DNA of 64,000 nt from Eubacteriales bacterium (GTDB taxonomy: Bacteria > Bacillota > Clostridia > Saccharofermentanales > DTU023). A model generated the notes under the pieces. It was not told the origin of the DNA. It ran no database searches and was given only the letters and a program-made list of their open reading frames with translations. Both the position numbers and the translations under genes were made by a program. Positions 14,013 through 22,250 of the stretch are shown here, in pieces. Numbering within the stretch: position 1 is the stretch's first letter; the number at the start of each line of letters is the position of its first letter. The DNA lies in NCBI GenBank assembly GCA_030532065.1, contig JAUNLW010000001.1:368132-432131 (forward strand), in the 5' to 3' direction.

Positions 14013-16307
14013 ATGGCTAAAGGTAAAAAGAGTAAGTCCAGTTCCTCAGGCCCCCAAAAGCCGGACAAGTTTAAGCAGCAGTCGGCAGATTATTTGGTGT
14101 TTGCTGATAACAGCCATAAAGGTGAGACTGAGCTGGTACCCATAACTGATACGCTGAAAGACAACTACATGCCCTATGCTATGTCCGTTATTATTTCGCG
14201 TGCCATACCGGAAATAGATGGTTTCAAGCCTTCTCAGCGCAAACTTCTCTACACCATGTATCGCATGGGACTTACTAAGGAGCACCGAGCCAAGTGCGCC
14301 GATATCGTGGGACAGGCAATGGCCTTCAACCCTCACGGTGACCAGACCATATACGAAACCATGGTGCGCATGACTCGCGGTAATGAAGCCTTGATTCATC
14401 CCTGGATTGACTCCAAAGGCAACATGGGTAAGGTCTATTCGCGTGATATGCAGTATGCGGCCTACCGTTATACCGAAGCCAAGTTGGACCAGTCCTGGGA
14501 AATCTTATTCAAAGGCCTAGAAAAAAACGCCGTTGATTTTGTCGATAACTATTCCGCGACTATGAAAGAGCCGGTACTGCTTCCGGCTGCTATCCCGACG
14601 GTCCTAATCAACGCCAATCAGGGTATTGCGGTAGGTATGGCCAGCAATATCTGCTCCTTCAATCTGGCAGAATGCTGCCTGGCTACCCGTGCTTTGATCC
14701 TTGATCCCAAAGTGGATCTTTTAGAGATTATGCCGGCGCCTGACTTTTCTACCGGAGCCAATATTATCTACGACCGTGAACAAATGGCCAAGATTTATGA
14801 GACGGGTAGAGGCTCCTTTAAACTACAGGCTAAAATGGATCTTTTTGAAGATTCCAAACGCATCGAGATCTCCGAAATCCCTTATTCCACCAGCGTAGAA
14901 GCCATCATTGAAGACATTAGCAAACAGATCAAAAATGGCAAGCTCAAAGAAATTGTAGATGTTCGCGATGAGACTGACCTTAACGGCCTGAGGATAACCT
15001 TGGACTTTAAGAAAAACGCGGATCTGGAGCTGGCTAAGAAGAAACTGTACCAAATGACTTCTCTGGTTTCCTCTTTTGCCTGCAATTTTAATATCTTGGT
15101 GGACAATCACCCGCAAGTTATGGGGGTACGAGAGATTCTTTTGACTTGGCTGGATTGGCGGAGAGTCTGCCTTAGTCGAGAACTGACCTTCGATAAGACT
15201 AAGCTGGAAGAGCGTCTCCATCTGCTACGTGCCCTGGAAAGCGTACTCTTGGATATTGATCGCGCTATTCGTATCATCCGGCAAACTGAAAAAGAAGACG
15301 AAGTTATCCCGCACCTCATGGCCGCTTTCAAAATTGACCAGGTCCAGGCAGAGTATGTGGCTGAGATTAAACTGCGCCATTTGAACCGAGAGTATTTGCT
15401 GCGCAGGACTCGGGATATTGCGGAAATTGAGGATCAGATCAGCGACCTTGATGCCATACTAAAATCTCCAAAGCGCCTGGACAAGCTTATTGCGGACCAA
15501 CTCTCTGATTACGCTAAGCGTTATGGTAAAGAACGACAAACAAAACTGGTCTCGTTGGAGTATGTGGAAAAGTTAAAAATTGAGCCTAAGATCGATGACT
15601 ATAACCTCAAGCTCTTCTTTACCCGTGACCAGTATCTCAAAAAATTACCCCTGACTTCCCTCAGGAGCGCCGGTGATCTTAAGCTAAAGGAAGATGACGA
15701 GATTATCCAGGAAATTGAAATTTCCAACTGCTCTGAGATTCTTTTCTTTAGTGACCGTGGCAACACCTATAAGCTCATGACCTATGAGCTGGATGACCAC
15801 AAGCCATCTCAATTTGGCGATTACGTGCCAAACTTGCTAGAACTGGAGAAAGGGGAGTCAATCCGCTATATTGTGGCCACGAAAGATTTTTCCGGCTATC
15901 TACTCCTGGCCTTTGCGGATGGCAGGGCAGTCAAGTTGAGTCTGGATGCCTACGAGACGAAAAATCGACGCAAAAAATTACTAAACGCCTTTTACGACCA
16001 GGCTGATCTCATGGGGCTTTTCTACGCGGAAGACCTACAAGGCTTTGGGGATCTGGCTATCATTTCCAATTCGCCTGCCAGAATGATCCTGGTAGACAGT
16101 GATCTGGTGCCCTATAAAAAGACCAGGAATTCCCAGGGCGCTCAGGTAATGAAGTTAAAAGAGGACCAAACGGTCAAAGAGGTTATCCGCTTAAACGCAG
16201 AGCAGGCCGAGGAGCTTTCTTATTACCGTGTTCGTACATTACCGGCAGCGGGACGTTATTTGCAGGACGACTTTATCAATGACAAACAGCTGAGTTTTGA
16301 CCTATAG
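14013..16307 (+). CDS. Type IIA topoisomerase cleavage subunit, divergent GyrA/ParC type
   Basis: A 764-residue A subunit that cuts and rejoins DNA through a tyrosine. Visible are YMPYAMSVIISRAIPEIDG near the N-terminus, FKPSQRKLLYTMY, the winged-helix FNPHGDQTIYETMVRM and catalytic Tyr153 in YRYTEAKL. A coiled tower region and a beta-pinwheel-like C-terminal domain (about 520-760) follow. I see no clear GyrA box, which fits a ParC-like role better than gyrase. The N-terminal 40 residues are Lys/Ser-rich and probably disordered. Paired with the preceding B subunit; the ribosome binding site AGAGAAC is modest. Confidence 0.9.
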   Translation: MAKGKKSKSSSSGPQKPDKFKQQSADYLVFADNSHKGETELVPITDTLKDNYMPYAMSVIISRAIPEIDGFKPSQRKLLYTMYRMGLTKEHRAKCADIVGQAMAFNPHGDQTIYETMVRMTRGNEALIHPWIDSKGNMGKVYSRDMQYAAYRYTEAKLDQSWEILFKGLEKNAVDFVDNYSATMKEPVLLPAAIPTVLINANQGIAVGMASNICSFNLAECCLATRALILDPKVDLLEIMPAPDFSTGANIIYDREQMAKIYETGRGSFKLQAKMDLFEDSKRIEISEIPYSTSVEAIIEDISKQIKNGKLKEIVDVRDETDLNGLRITLDFKKNADLELAKKKLYQMTSLVSSFACNFNILVDNHPQVMGVREILLTWLDWRRVCLSRELTFDKTKLEERLHLLRALESVLLDIDRAIRIIRQTEKEDEVIPHLMAAFKIDQVQAEYVAEIKLRHLNREYLLRRTRDIAEIEDQISDLDAILKSPKRLDKLIADQLSDYAKRYGKERQTKLVSLEYVEKLKIEPKIDDYNLKLFFTRDQYLKKLPLTSLRSAGDLKLKEDDEIIQEIEISNCSEILFFSDRGNTYKLMTYELDDHKPSQFGDYVPNLLELEKGESIRYIVATKDFSGYLLLAFADGRAVKLSLDAYETKNRRKKLLNAFYDQADLMGLFYAEDLQGFGDLAIISNSPARMILVDSDLVPYKKTRNSQGAQVMKLKEDQTVKEVIRLNAEQAEELSYYRVRTLPAAGRYLQDDFINDKQLSFDL

Positions 16308-16330
16308 ACAGGGTATAAAAGGAGCATCTT

Positions 16331-18181
16331 ATGTGGGGACAGGCAAGCGATTTTGTCCATGATGAGATAGATAAAAAGACCAGGCGGAGACGAAATCTGC
16401 GTTGGCTGATCGTGGTGGCCCTGCTCTTGGCTTTAGCGGCTACTTTTATTTATCTGGCCACCCATAAGCAGGAAACTGCCAGCCTGGCAGCTTTTTCTCA
16501 ATCCCTGGAAAAATCAGATTATCCCGCGGCCATGGCCAGCTACTATGAAGTGCAAGCCAAGGCCACAGATCTGGGCCGCTCAGATGCAGACCGGGATTTT
16601 TACCGCCAACAGCAGTTGGCTATGGAAAAACAAGTAAGCGCAATAGCCGCCGATATTTGGCAGCGCTTGCAAGCGGGAGAGAACTTAAGCGAAGATGATC
16701 TGGACAAGCTGGAGGGCTTTAAATTCCTCAGCTCCATCTATCTGATCCCCGAGATCAAGCTCGCGACTGAGCAGCTATTAGATGGTCAGCTGGCGCCTGA
16801 TGCCTGGCTAAGAGAGTTGAGCGCGCTTAAGGATATCAGCTATCTCAGTGACTTTATTGATGATCTTTTAGAACAGCAGGAAAGCCTGTTTGCCAAAATT
16901 GACGCTTTCAAAGAAGCAGGTGAGCTGGAAACCGGTGATAACTGGCAACTTACCTGGTCAAAATGGGAAGCTTTGGCCGATGACCAGGATGGATCGCGCC
17001 TGGCCAGAGAATATGCGGCTTATCGCTTGCGCAGCTTCCAGGGTCGAGAGTACATGCATCTCATGGACCTCACTGAGCAGATGATGGAGGCAGGCCAGTA
17101 TTATACGGCCTACCAGCTCTTGTCTTTGATGCACGAAGTCTTTCCCGATCGAGAAGAACTGACCAGCCGTCTGGTCGAATCTGAGGGGCTCTTACCGGCG
17201 TCAATTGAAGAATGGGACGATGACGTGCTTTGTCTGTCTATCCGTCCACTGGTGGTGCGACCGGAACTGGCTTTTGATCGAGGAGAAGACCCCACTTACG
17301 CTCAAACTGCGCTCATCAGCCAAACAGAATTCCTGCGTATCCTGGACAATCTCTATAAAGATGGATATGTTCTGATTTCACCCAGACAGTTTTACCCCTG
17401 GCCGGAGCGTCGCTTTACCATTCGTGTGCCCAGCGGCAAAAAACCCTTAATTTTGATTTTTGACCGCTGGCAGTATTCTGTGCTAAACCAAGTCTGTGGT
17501 ACCACCAGCAAACTTTATCTTGATGATGAGGGAGAGCTCCTGGCAGAAGCAGGTGATGATCAGGGACGCGACCTGGATGCAATTCCTATCTTAGAAGATT
17601 TTCTCGAGCAACACCCGGACTTTGCTTTTGACGGTGCCAAGGCAGTGCTTGCCTTAAATGTTGATGAATCACTGTTCGGCTTTACGGTATCGGACGAAGA
17701 AGTTGCGGAAAGCAAGGCCGCCTGGGCCAGAGTGGGCCAGCTTTATCCCACTTTAACCAGTGAGGAGATGAGTGATCACCGCGAGCGTGTCGCAGATCTT
17801 TTGGCATATTTGCAAAGGCATGGTTGGGATTTCGCGTCCGCCGGTTACATGGGCCACGATACAGCCAGTCTAGACTTAACTGACCTAGAAGAAGAGGTCG
17901 GTGCCTGGTCATCTTTACTTAACACCTGGTTGACAGAGGCGAGAGTTTTCGCTTTTCCCAATGGCAGCCATGTTTATAATCAAAGTGATTCTTTGGACCT
18001 GATCCTCAGCAGGGGCTTTAATATCTTTTTTGGCCAGGGACCCAAACCCTATCGCTTTATGGATCGCCGCTTCCTGCACTTTGACAGCCTGGCAGTCAAC
18101 GGGAACACGCTTACTTATCCGGGAAGTTATCTGTCAGACTTATTTGACTCTGACGCAATTCTAGATCGTAATCTGCGTTAA
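16331..18181 (+). CDS. Membrane-anchored polysaccharide deacetylase-like protein, catalytic motifs degenerate
   Basis: A 616-residue protein with a basic cytoplasmic start, one membrane anchor (about 22-44) and an alpha-helical, TPR-like region (about 45-280). The C-terminal domain (about 295-610) resembles the CE4 polysaccharide deacetylase fold as found in Firmicute surface proteins: FLRILDNLYKDGYVLISPRQF, KKPLILIFDRW, HGWDFASAGYMGHD and VFAFPNGSHV. The usual FDDGY metal motif is FDRWQY and the HxxH motif is not obvious, so it may not be an active deacetylase. AAAAGGAG precedes the ATG, 23 bases after the topoisomerase gene. Its last 71 bases overlap the 3' end of lysC on the other strand. 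Confidence 0.7.
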   Translation: MWGQASDFVHDEIDKKTRRRRNLRWLIVVALLLALAATFIYLATHKQETASLAAFSQSLEKSDYPAAMASYYEVQAKATDLGRSDADRDFYRQQQLAMEKQVSAIAADIWQRLQAGENLSEDDLDKLEGFKFLSSIYLIPEIKLATEQLLDGQLAPDAWLRELSALKDISYLSDFIDDLLEQQESLFAKIDAFKEAGELETGDNWQLTWSKWEALADDQDGSRLAREYAAYRLRSFQGREYMHLMDLTEQMMEAGQYYTAYQLLSLMHEVFPDREELTSRLVESEGLLPASIEEWDDDVLCLSIRPLVVRPELAFDRGEDPTYAQTALISQTEFLRILDNLYKDGYVLISPRQFYPWPERRFTIRVPSGKKPLILIFDRWQYSVLNQVCGTTSKLYLDDEGELLAEAGDDQGRDLDAIPILEDFLEQHPDFAFDGAKAVLALNVDESLFGFTVSDEEVAESKAAWARVGQLYPTLTSEEMSDHRERVADLLAYLQRHGWDFASAGYMGHDTASLDLTDLEEEVGAWSSLLNTWLTEARVFAFPNGSHVYNQSDSLDLILSRGFNIFFGQGPKPYRFMDRRFLHFDSLAVNGNTLTYPGSYLSDLFDSDAILDRNLR

Positions 18182-19331
18182 TAGTCCAGCCGCTAAGCTC
18201 AATGAAATGGTACCAAAGGCTCTTATAGGCTTTTAAGGCAAATTCGTCACTGATGCTAAAGAGCAGGCAGGCCGGAATTTTCATCTCATCTATGAGCTGG
18301 GCTTTAGGGTCCAAGGTCCGGAGTAGTTCCACGCCTTTCTTGGCCAGGTCACGACGTTCTTCGATCCCTTCTCCATTGATCGCCAATAAGGTGGTGATGC
18401 TGGTGTGTTTCAGAGAAACGGCCAGAGGAGCCACGCGCTTGGCCAGGTTATAGGAATTGATTTCAGTGCCTATATCTTGTGGCCGGAAGGAGTTTTTTAC
18501 ATACATGATTTGACCAGCATCAAGCATGGGCTTGATTGCTTCCGGGTGAAGGATTTGCGCGCCGAAACGTGCCATAGCTAGCATTTCCGCATAGCTGAGA
18601 TAATCGATTTTCCAGGCTTCCTGGATAATGTTGGGGTCTGCCTCATAGACACCACTGACATCAGACCAGATCTCACAGGTGGAATTAGTAGCCGCCGCCA
18701 GCCAGGAAGCGGTTACATCAGAGCCACCTCGAGAAAGAGGACGCCTGCAACCTTGCAGATCAAAGCCATAAAAACCAGGCACAACCAGTAAATCGTGATC
18801 AGCTAACAGCTTGGAAATATGCGTTCTTAACTTTACCAGAGAATCACCATGTACGTGATAGGCATCTTCAGACCAATATACAGACAAGCCTAATTTGCCC
18901 GCGTCGCAAAACTTTGCCTTATAACCTTGCTTACTCAGATAGGCAGCCAGTGTTGCCGCGGAAAAAACTTCGCCCAAAGGAATCAGGAGGTCTGAACGAT
19001 TTTCCGGTGATAGTAGAGAAAAATCCTGCTGAAAGTAAGACTCATAATCATCGCTGCTAAATAGATCAGAAATTTTGAGACCCAGGCCCTTCAGAATGGC
19101 TTTAAAACGCTCTTCTATCTCTGCTTGTATCTTAAGTCTTAGTCTTGGTGTCAGATAATTGGCAGCTAAATAAAGTAACAAGTCGGTTATTTTGCTGTCA
19201 CCTGTAAAACGTTTGCCGGGAGCGGAGCAAACGATGACTTTCCTTGCCGCATCCTCGCGGATTATATCTGTTACAGCCTTGAAATTATCAGCAGTTGCCA
19301 GAGATGAACCACCAAATTTTGCAACAATCAT
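18111..19331 (-). CDS. lysC: Aspartate kinase
   Basis: A 406-residue monofunctional aspartokinase, the first step to lysine, threonine, methionine and diaminopimelate. The N-terminus VAKFGGSSLA carries the KFGGSS signature, followed by SRGGSDVTA and SDVSGVYEADP. The C-terminal ACT region (about 305-406) starts near KHTSITTLLAINGEG and would bind feedback inhibitors. AAAGGA lies before the ATG on the minus strand. It stands alone, with no asd or dapA beside it. The final 23 codons are antisense to the end of the deacetylase-like gene. Confidence 0.93.
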   Translation of the reverse strand: MIVAKFGGSSLATADNFKAVTDIIREDAARKVIVCSAPGKRFTGDSKITDLLLYLAANYLTPRLRLKIQAEIEERFKAILKGLGLKISDLFSSDDYESYFQQDFSLLSPENRSDLLIPLGEVFSAATLAAYLSKQGYKAKFCDAGKLGLSVYWSEDAYHVHGDSLVKLRTHISKLLADHDLLVVPGFYGFDLQGCRRPLSRGGSDVTASWLAAATNSTCEIWSDVSGVYEADPNIIQEAWKIDYLSYAEMLAMARFGAQILHPEAIKPMLDAGQIMYVKNSFRPQDIGTEINSYNLAKRVAPLAVSLKHTSITTLLAINGEGIEERRDLAKKGVELLRTLDPKAQLIDEMKIPACLLFSISDEFALKAYKSLWYHFIELSGWTINADYDLELRQSQISLTDNFPDK

Positions 19332-19451
19332 TGCCCTTATCCTTTCTGCCAGAGTAAGCGGCCGACTTATAGGCCGAGAAGCTCAACAAGGAGATGAGAT
19401 CCAGACAATTTTAATTTATACCCATGCTATAATCAAGCGCAAGGAGGGCTT

Positions 19452-19973
19452 ATGGCGAAGCTTTTTATACCCGATTACTATACAGAAGATCTCACAAAAG
19501 TAGCTTGGAAAGCAATGCGTGAGCAGGGAATCGTACATGTTTACCTGGATATAGATAATACCTTGGAGCCTCAGGGAGCAAGAGTAGCCGGCCCCCGTAC
19601 GGCGATGATCTGTGAGGCTATTGAAGCTGCCGGTATGGGTGTATCCATACTCTCTAATGCCGCGGAAAGCAGAGCTGAGGAATTTTGCCAGCCACTGAAC
19701 TTAGATTATCTGGGTCTGGCGGCTAAGCCATTGGTGCATAAAATCAAAGGCCATATGAAAGTCAGGTCGCTGAAAGCCGATCAGGTCTTGCTGGTGGGCG
19801 ACCAGATTTTTACTGACCTCTGGTGTGCCAGATTTTTGGGTTGCCCGGTACTGCTTCAGGATAGCCTAGGCGGAAAAGAAACCGGTTTTTTAGCATTTAA
19901 ACGCAAATTAGAAGCTCTATTGGTGAAGCTGGGGCAGGATCCGAAAAAAGCTGCCCCGGCACCCTTGGCTTGA
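19452..19973 (+). CDS. yqeG: YqeG family HAD phosphatase
   Basis: A 173-residue HAD-superfamily IIIA hydrolase of the YqeG family. The nucleophile motif is YLDIDNTL (Asp33, Asp35). SILSNA supplies the second motif, a Lys follows near AAKPLVHKIKGH, and LVGDQIFTDLWCA gives the acidic motif. The family is universal in Firmicutes; the exact substrate is not established here. AAGGAGG is 5-6 bases before the ATG. A TATAAT at 19428-19433 may be its -10 box, but the -35 box is weak. It is divergent from lysC. Confidence 0.9.
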   Translation: MAKLFIPDYYTEDLTKVAWKAMREQGIVHVYLDIDNTLEPQGARVAGPRTAMICEAIEAAGMGVSILSNAAESRAEEFCQPLNLDYLGLAAKPLVHKIKGHMKVRSLKADQVLLVGDQIFTDLWCARFLGCPVLLQDSLGGKETGFLAFKRKLEALLVKLGQDPKKAAPAPLA

Positions 19974-19984
19974 GCAGCTACTTC

Positions 19985-20013
19985 TTGCAGATACGGGCGC
20001 TATAGCCTAGAAT
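19985..20013 (+). promoter_or_regulatory. Promoter of efp and downstream genes
   Basis: TTGCAG (19985-19990), 17-base spacer, TAGAAT (20008-20013), giving a leader of about 45 bases before efp. Confidence 0.65.
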
Positions 20014-20063
20014 AGACAAGCTAAAGGAAAATAATCGAACCTTAAGATTTAGGAGGATATTTT

Positions 20064-20627
20064 ATGATCAGTGCAGGTGATTTCCGTAACGGCGTTTGCT
20101 TCGAAATGGATGGCCAATTATATCAAGTAGTTGAGTTTCAACACGTAAAGCCCGGTAAAGGCGCAGCTTTTGTAAGAACTAAATACCGCAACATCAAGAC
20201 CGGTTCTGTAGTGGAGCACAGCTTTAACCCTAACGAAAAATTTGAAGAAGTACAGCTGTCCCGTGATGATATGACTTATATCTATAACGACGGCGATCTT
20301 TATTATTTCATGCACCAGGAAACCTATGAGCAGATTCCGGTAAATGCATCCATGCTGGGTGACAGCTTGCGTTTCCTCAAAGAGAACATGCCGGTAAAAG
20401 TGCTGTCTTACCAAGGCGAAATCATCTCAGTAGAGATTCCCAACTTCGTAGAATTAGAAGTAACTGAGTGTGAGCCTGGCGTAAAGGGTGATACCGCCAC
20501 CAATGCCACCAAGAACTGCAAGGTAGAGACCGGCGCGGAGTTGAGAGTACCTCTGTTTGTCAACCAAGGCGATATTATCCGCATCGATACCCGTGATGGC
20601 AGCTACATGGAGCGCGTTAAGAATTAG
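20064..20627 (+). CDS. efp: Elongation factor P
   Basis: A 187-residue translation factor that relieves ribosome stalling at polyproline. It has the usual length and N-terminal KOW-like domain with [21 protein letters not shown]. The Lys in GKGAA is the site that other species modify. OB domains end with [14 protein letters not shown] perfect AGGAGG lies 8 bases before the ATG. Two tRNA-Pro genes lie elsewhere in the window, and the L,D-transpeptidase tails are proline-rich. The Asp23-type genes follow 14 bases downstream. Confidence 0.97.
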   Translation: MISAGDFRNGVCFEMDGQLYQVVEFQHVKPGKGAAFVRTKYRNIKTGSVVEHSFNPNEKFEEVQLSRDDMTYIYNDGDLYYFMHQETYEQIPVNASMLGDSLRFLKENMPVKVLSYQGEIISVEIPNFVELEVTECEPGVKGDTATNATKNCKVETGAELRVPLFVNQGDIIRIDTRDGSYMERVKN

Positions 20628-20641
20628 AATTCCAATCAATT

Positions 20642-21013
20642 ATGGTAGATTACGCCGAAAACCTCTCGATTAAGGGAGAGCGAAGCTTATCCCGGGGATT
20701 TATTGCCCAATATGCGGCTGAAGCTGCTTTGAGGGTGCCGGGTGTGGCTTTTCTGGATACCGGTTTGGTAGTGTCCCTTAAAGAAGCTTTCGGTGCCGAG
20801 CATTATGGAAAAGGCATCAGAGTACGCTTTGACCATAATGACTCAGCCATAGTAAATATTGATGCCTACCCGGTCATGTATTATGGCTGTGTGTTGCCGG
20901 ACGTGGCCTGGGAGGTACAAGAAAAGATCAAAGCTGACGTAGAAAAGTATACTGGCCTCATCGTCCACGAGGTCAACGTCCAAGTTATGAGCGTGATAGA
21001 AAGAGAGAGGTAA
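20642..21013 (+). CDS. Asp23/Gls24 family envelope stress protein
   Basis: A 123-residue Asp23/Gls24 (YqhY-like) protein. Motifs are the AAEAALRVPGVAFLDTG region and VNIDAYPVMYYGCVLPDVAWEVQEKIKADVEKYTG (shown across residues about 65-100), which matches the family's amphipathic helix. In Firmicutes this gene sits upstream of nusB, as here. Members attach to the membrane through AmaP, encoded next with one base between the genes. No clear ribosome binding site is visible; translation may depend on coupling with efp. Confidence 0.88.
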   Translation: MVDYAENLSIKGERSLSRGFIAQYAAEAALRVPGVAFLDTGLVVSLKEAFGAEHYGKGIRVRFDHNDSAIVNIDAYPVMYYGCVLPDVAWEVQEKIKADVEKYTGLIVHEVNVQVMSVIERER

Positions 21014-21014
21014 G

Positions 21015-21566
21015 ATGAGTCGCTGGAGCCGCCTTACAAGCGTCGTATTTTCTTTCCTGATAGCCGCAGGATCGCTACTAACTGTTCTTATGTTTCTCTC
21101 AGATTATATTATGAACGCTATGGTAGCTTTTTATCTACGCCTGCAAAAAGATCCGGGCGCGCGCACGATTATTGTTGTGTTAGCCGTGATCTTCTTTATT
21201 GCCGGTACAACCTCGCTCTTGCTGTCTATCATGAATGCCCGCCTGCATAAGGCCAGAGTAAGATCCAGCAATCTGGGTAACATCGATATCGGCGCGGACG
21301 CGATTGAGAGTATTGCTTTAAACGCGGCCAAGTCTTCACAATCCGGTGTTAAGTCGGTCAAAGCTAGAGTGGCACCTAAGGAAGGTGACAAGCTCTTGGT
21401 CAGTCTCAACATTACAACTTATTCGGATGTGGAGATCCCTGCTATGATGAATAAGGTCCAGGACCGTGTTAAGAAAGACATTGAGCGCTACACGGGTATC
21501 GAAGTTGTAGAGGTGCCGATCAAGGTTACTCAGGTAGATGCGGTTTCGGCGCGTATTGACCGCTAA
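21015..21566 (+). CDS. amaP: AmaP-like alkaline shock response membrane anchor
   Basis: A 183-residue protein with two transmembrane helices (about 9-31 and 48-72) and a C-terminal soluble Asp23-like domain (SVKARVAPKEGDKLLVSLN..., ERYTGIEVVEVPIKVTQV). This architecture defines AmaP, which anchors Asp23/Gls24 proteins at the membrane. It is placed between an Asp23-family gene and a DUF2273 gene, the common trio. Confidence 0.85.
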   Translation: MSRWSRLTSVVFSFLIAAGSLLTVLMFLSDYIMNAMVAFYLRLQKDPGARTIIVVLAVIFFIAGTTSLLLSIMNARLHKARVRSSNLGNIDIGADAIESIALNAAKSSQSGVKSVKARVAPKEGDKLLVSLNITTYSDVEIPAMMNKVQDRVKKDIERYTGIEVVEVPIKVTQVDAVSARIDR

Positions 21567-21582
21567 TTGAGGTGGGCGAATT

Positions 21583-21828
21583 ATGCCGGAACGTAAATCT
21601 TTTCTCAAACAGATAGCTGAAGATTTTTCGCGCTTGAGCGCAGGCGGCAAAGGTGCTGCCTTGGGCTTTGGCTTAGGGCTCTTACTGGTTATCTTTGGCC
21701 TTTGGCGTACGCTATTCATTATTTTGCTTACCGTGATCGGCTATCTGCTGGGTTTTCGGATCATATTCCGTTACGGCAGTGTGCGTGAGTTTTTAGATAA
21801 GCTCTTCCCACCAGGCTTTTTTCGTTAG
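21583..21828 (+). CDS. DUF2273 family small membrane protein
   Basis: An 81-residue protein with two closely spaced hydrophobic stretches (about 25-42 and 45-62), a glycine-rich start (GGKGAALGFGLGL) and the ending DKLFPPGFFR. Small DUF2273 proteins regularly accompany Asp23 and AmaP genes; their function is not established. GAGGTGGG precedes the ATG. Confidence 0.75.
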   Translation: MPERKSFLKQIAEDFSRLSAGGKGAALGFGLGLLLVIFGLWRTLFIILLTVIGYLLGFRIIFRYGSVREFLDKLFPPGFFR

Positions 21829-21839
21829 GAGTCGCTTAT

Positions 21840-22244
21840 ATGAAAAGTAGAAGTCAAATTCGCGAAAATGCTCTGCAATTTCTCTATCTCTTGTCTTACC
21901 AACCAGATGACAAAGACAAGCAGAGAGAGATGTTTATTGAGGCACAGGGCTTAGCTAGTGAAGACCTGCCTTTCTTTGATTGCCTAGTGGAGGGCGTTTT
22001 AACCCATGAAGCCGAATTAGATAAAGAAATTGAGCCGCAATTAGTAGATTGGCGTCTCTCGCGTTTGCCGATCTTAGATCGCAACATCTTGCGCATGGCT
22101 TTATTTGAGCTCAATTATTTAGAGGAAGTACCGGAAGCGGTATCTATCTCGGAAGCGGTCAATTTAGCCAAGAAATACTGCGATGACAAAGCCGGCCCCT
22201 ATATCAACGCGGTATTAGGCAAGTTGGCTAGAGAGAGAGGATAG
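21840..22244 (+). CDS. nusB: Transcription antitermination factor NusB
   Basis: A 134-residue all-helical NusB. It starts with the typical SRSQIRENALQFLYLLSYQ and ends with the conserved KKYCDDKAGPYINAVLGKLA. NusB joins NusE/S10 on boxA RNA in rRNA antitermination. GGAGTCGC lies before the ATG. It is the normal leading neighbour of xseA in Clostridia. Confidence 0.95.
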   Translation: MKSRSQIRENALQFLYLLSYQPDDKDKQREMFIEAQGLASEDLPFFDCLVEGVLTHEAELDKEIEPQLVDWRLSRLPILDRNILRMALFELNYLEEVPEAVSISEAVNLAKKYCDDKAGPYINAVLGKLARERG

Positions 22245-22250
22245 TTAATC

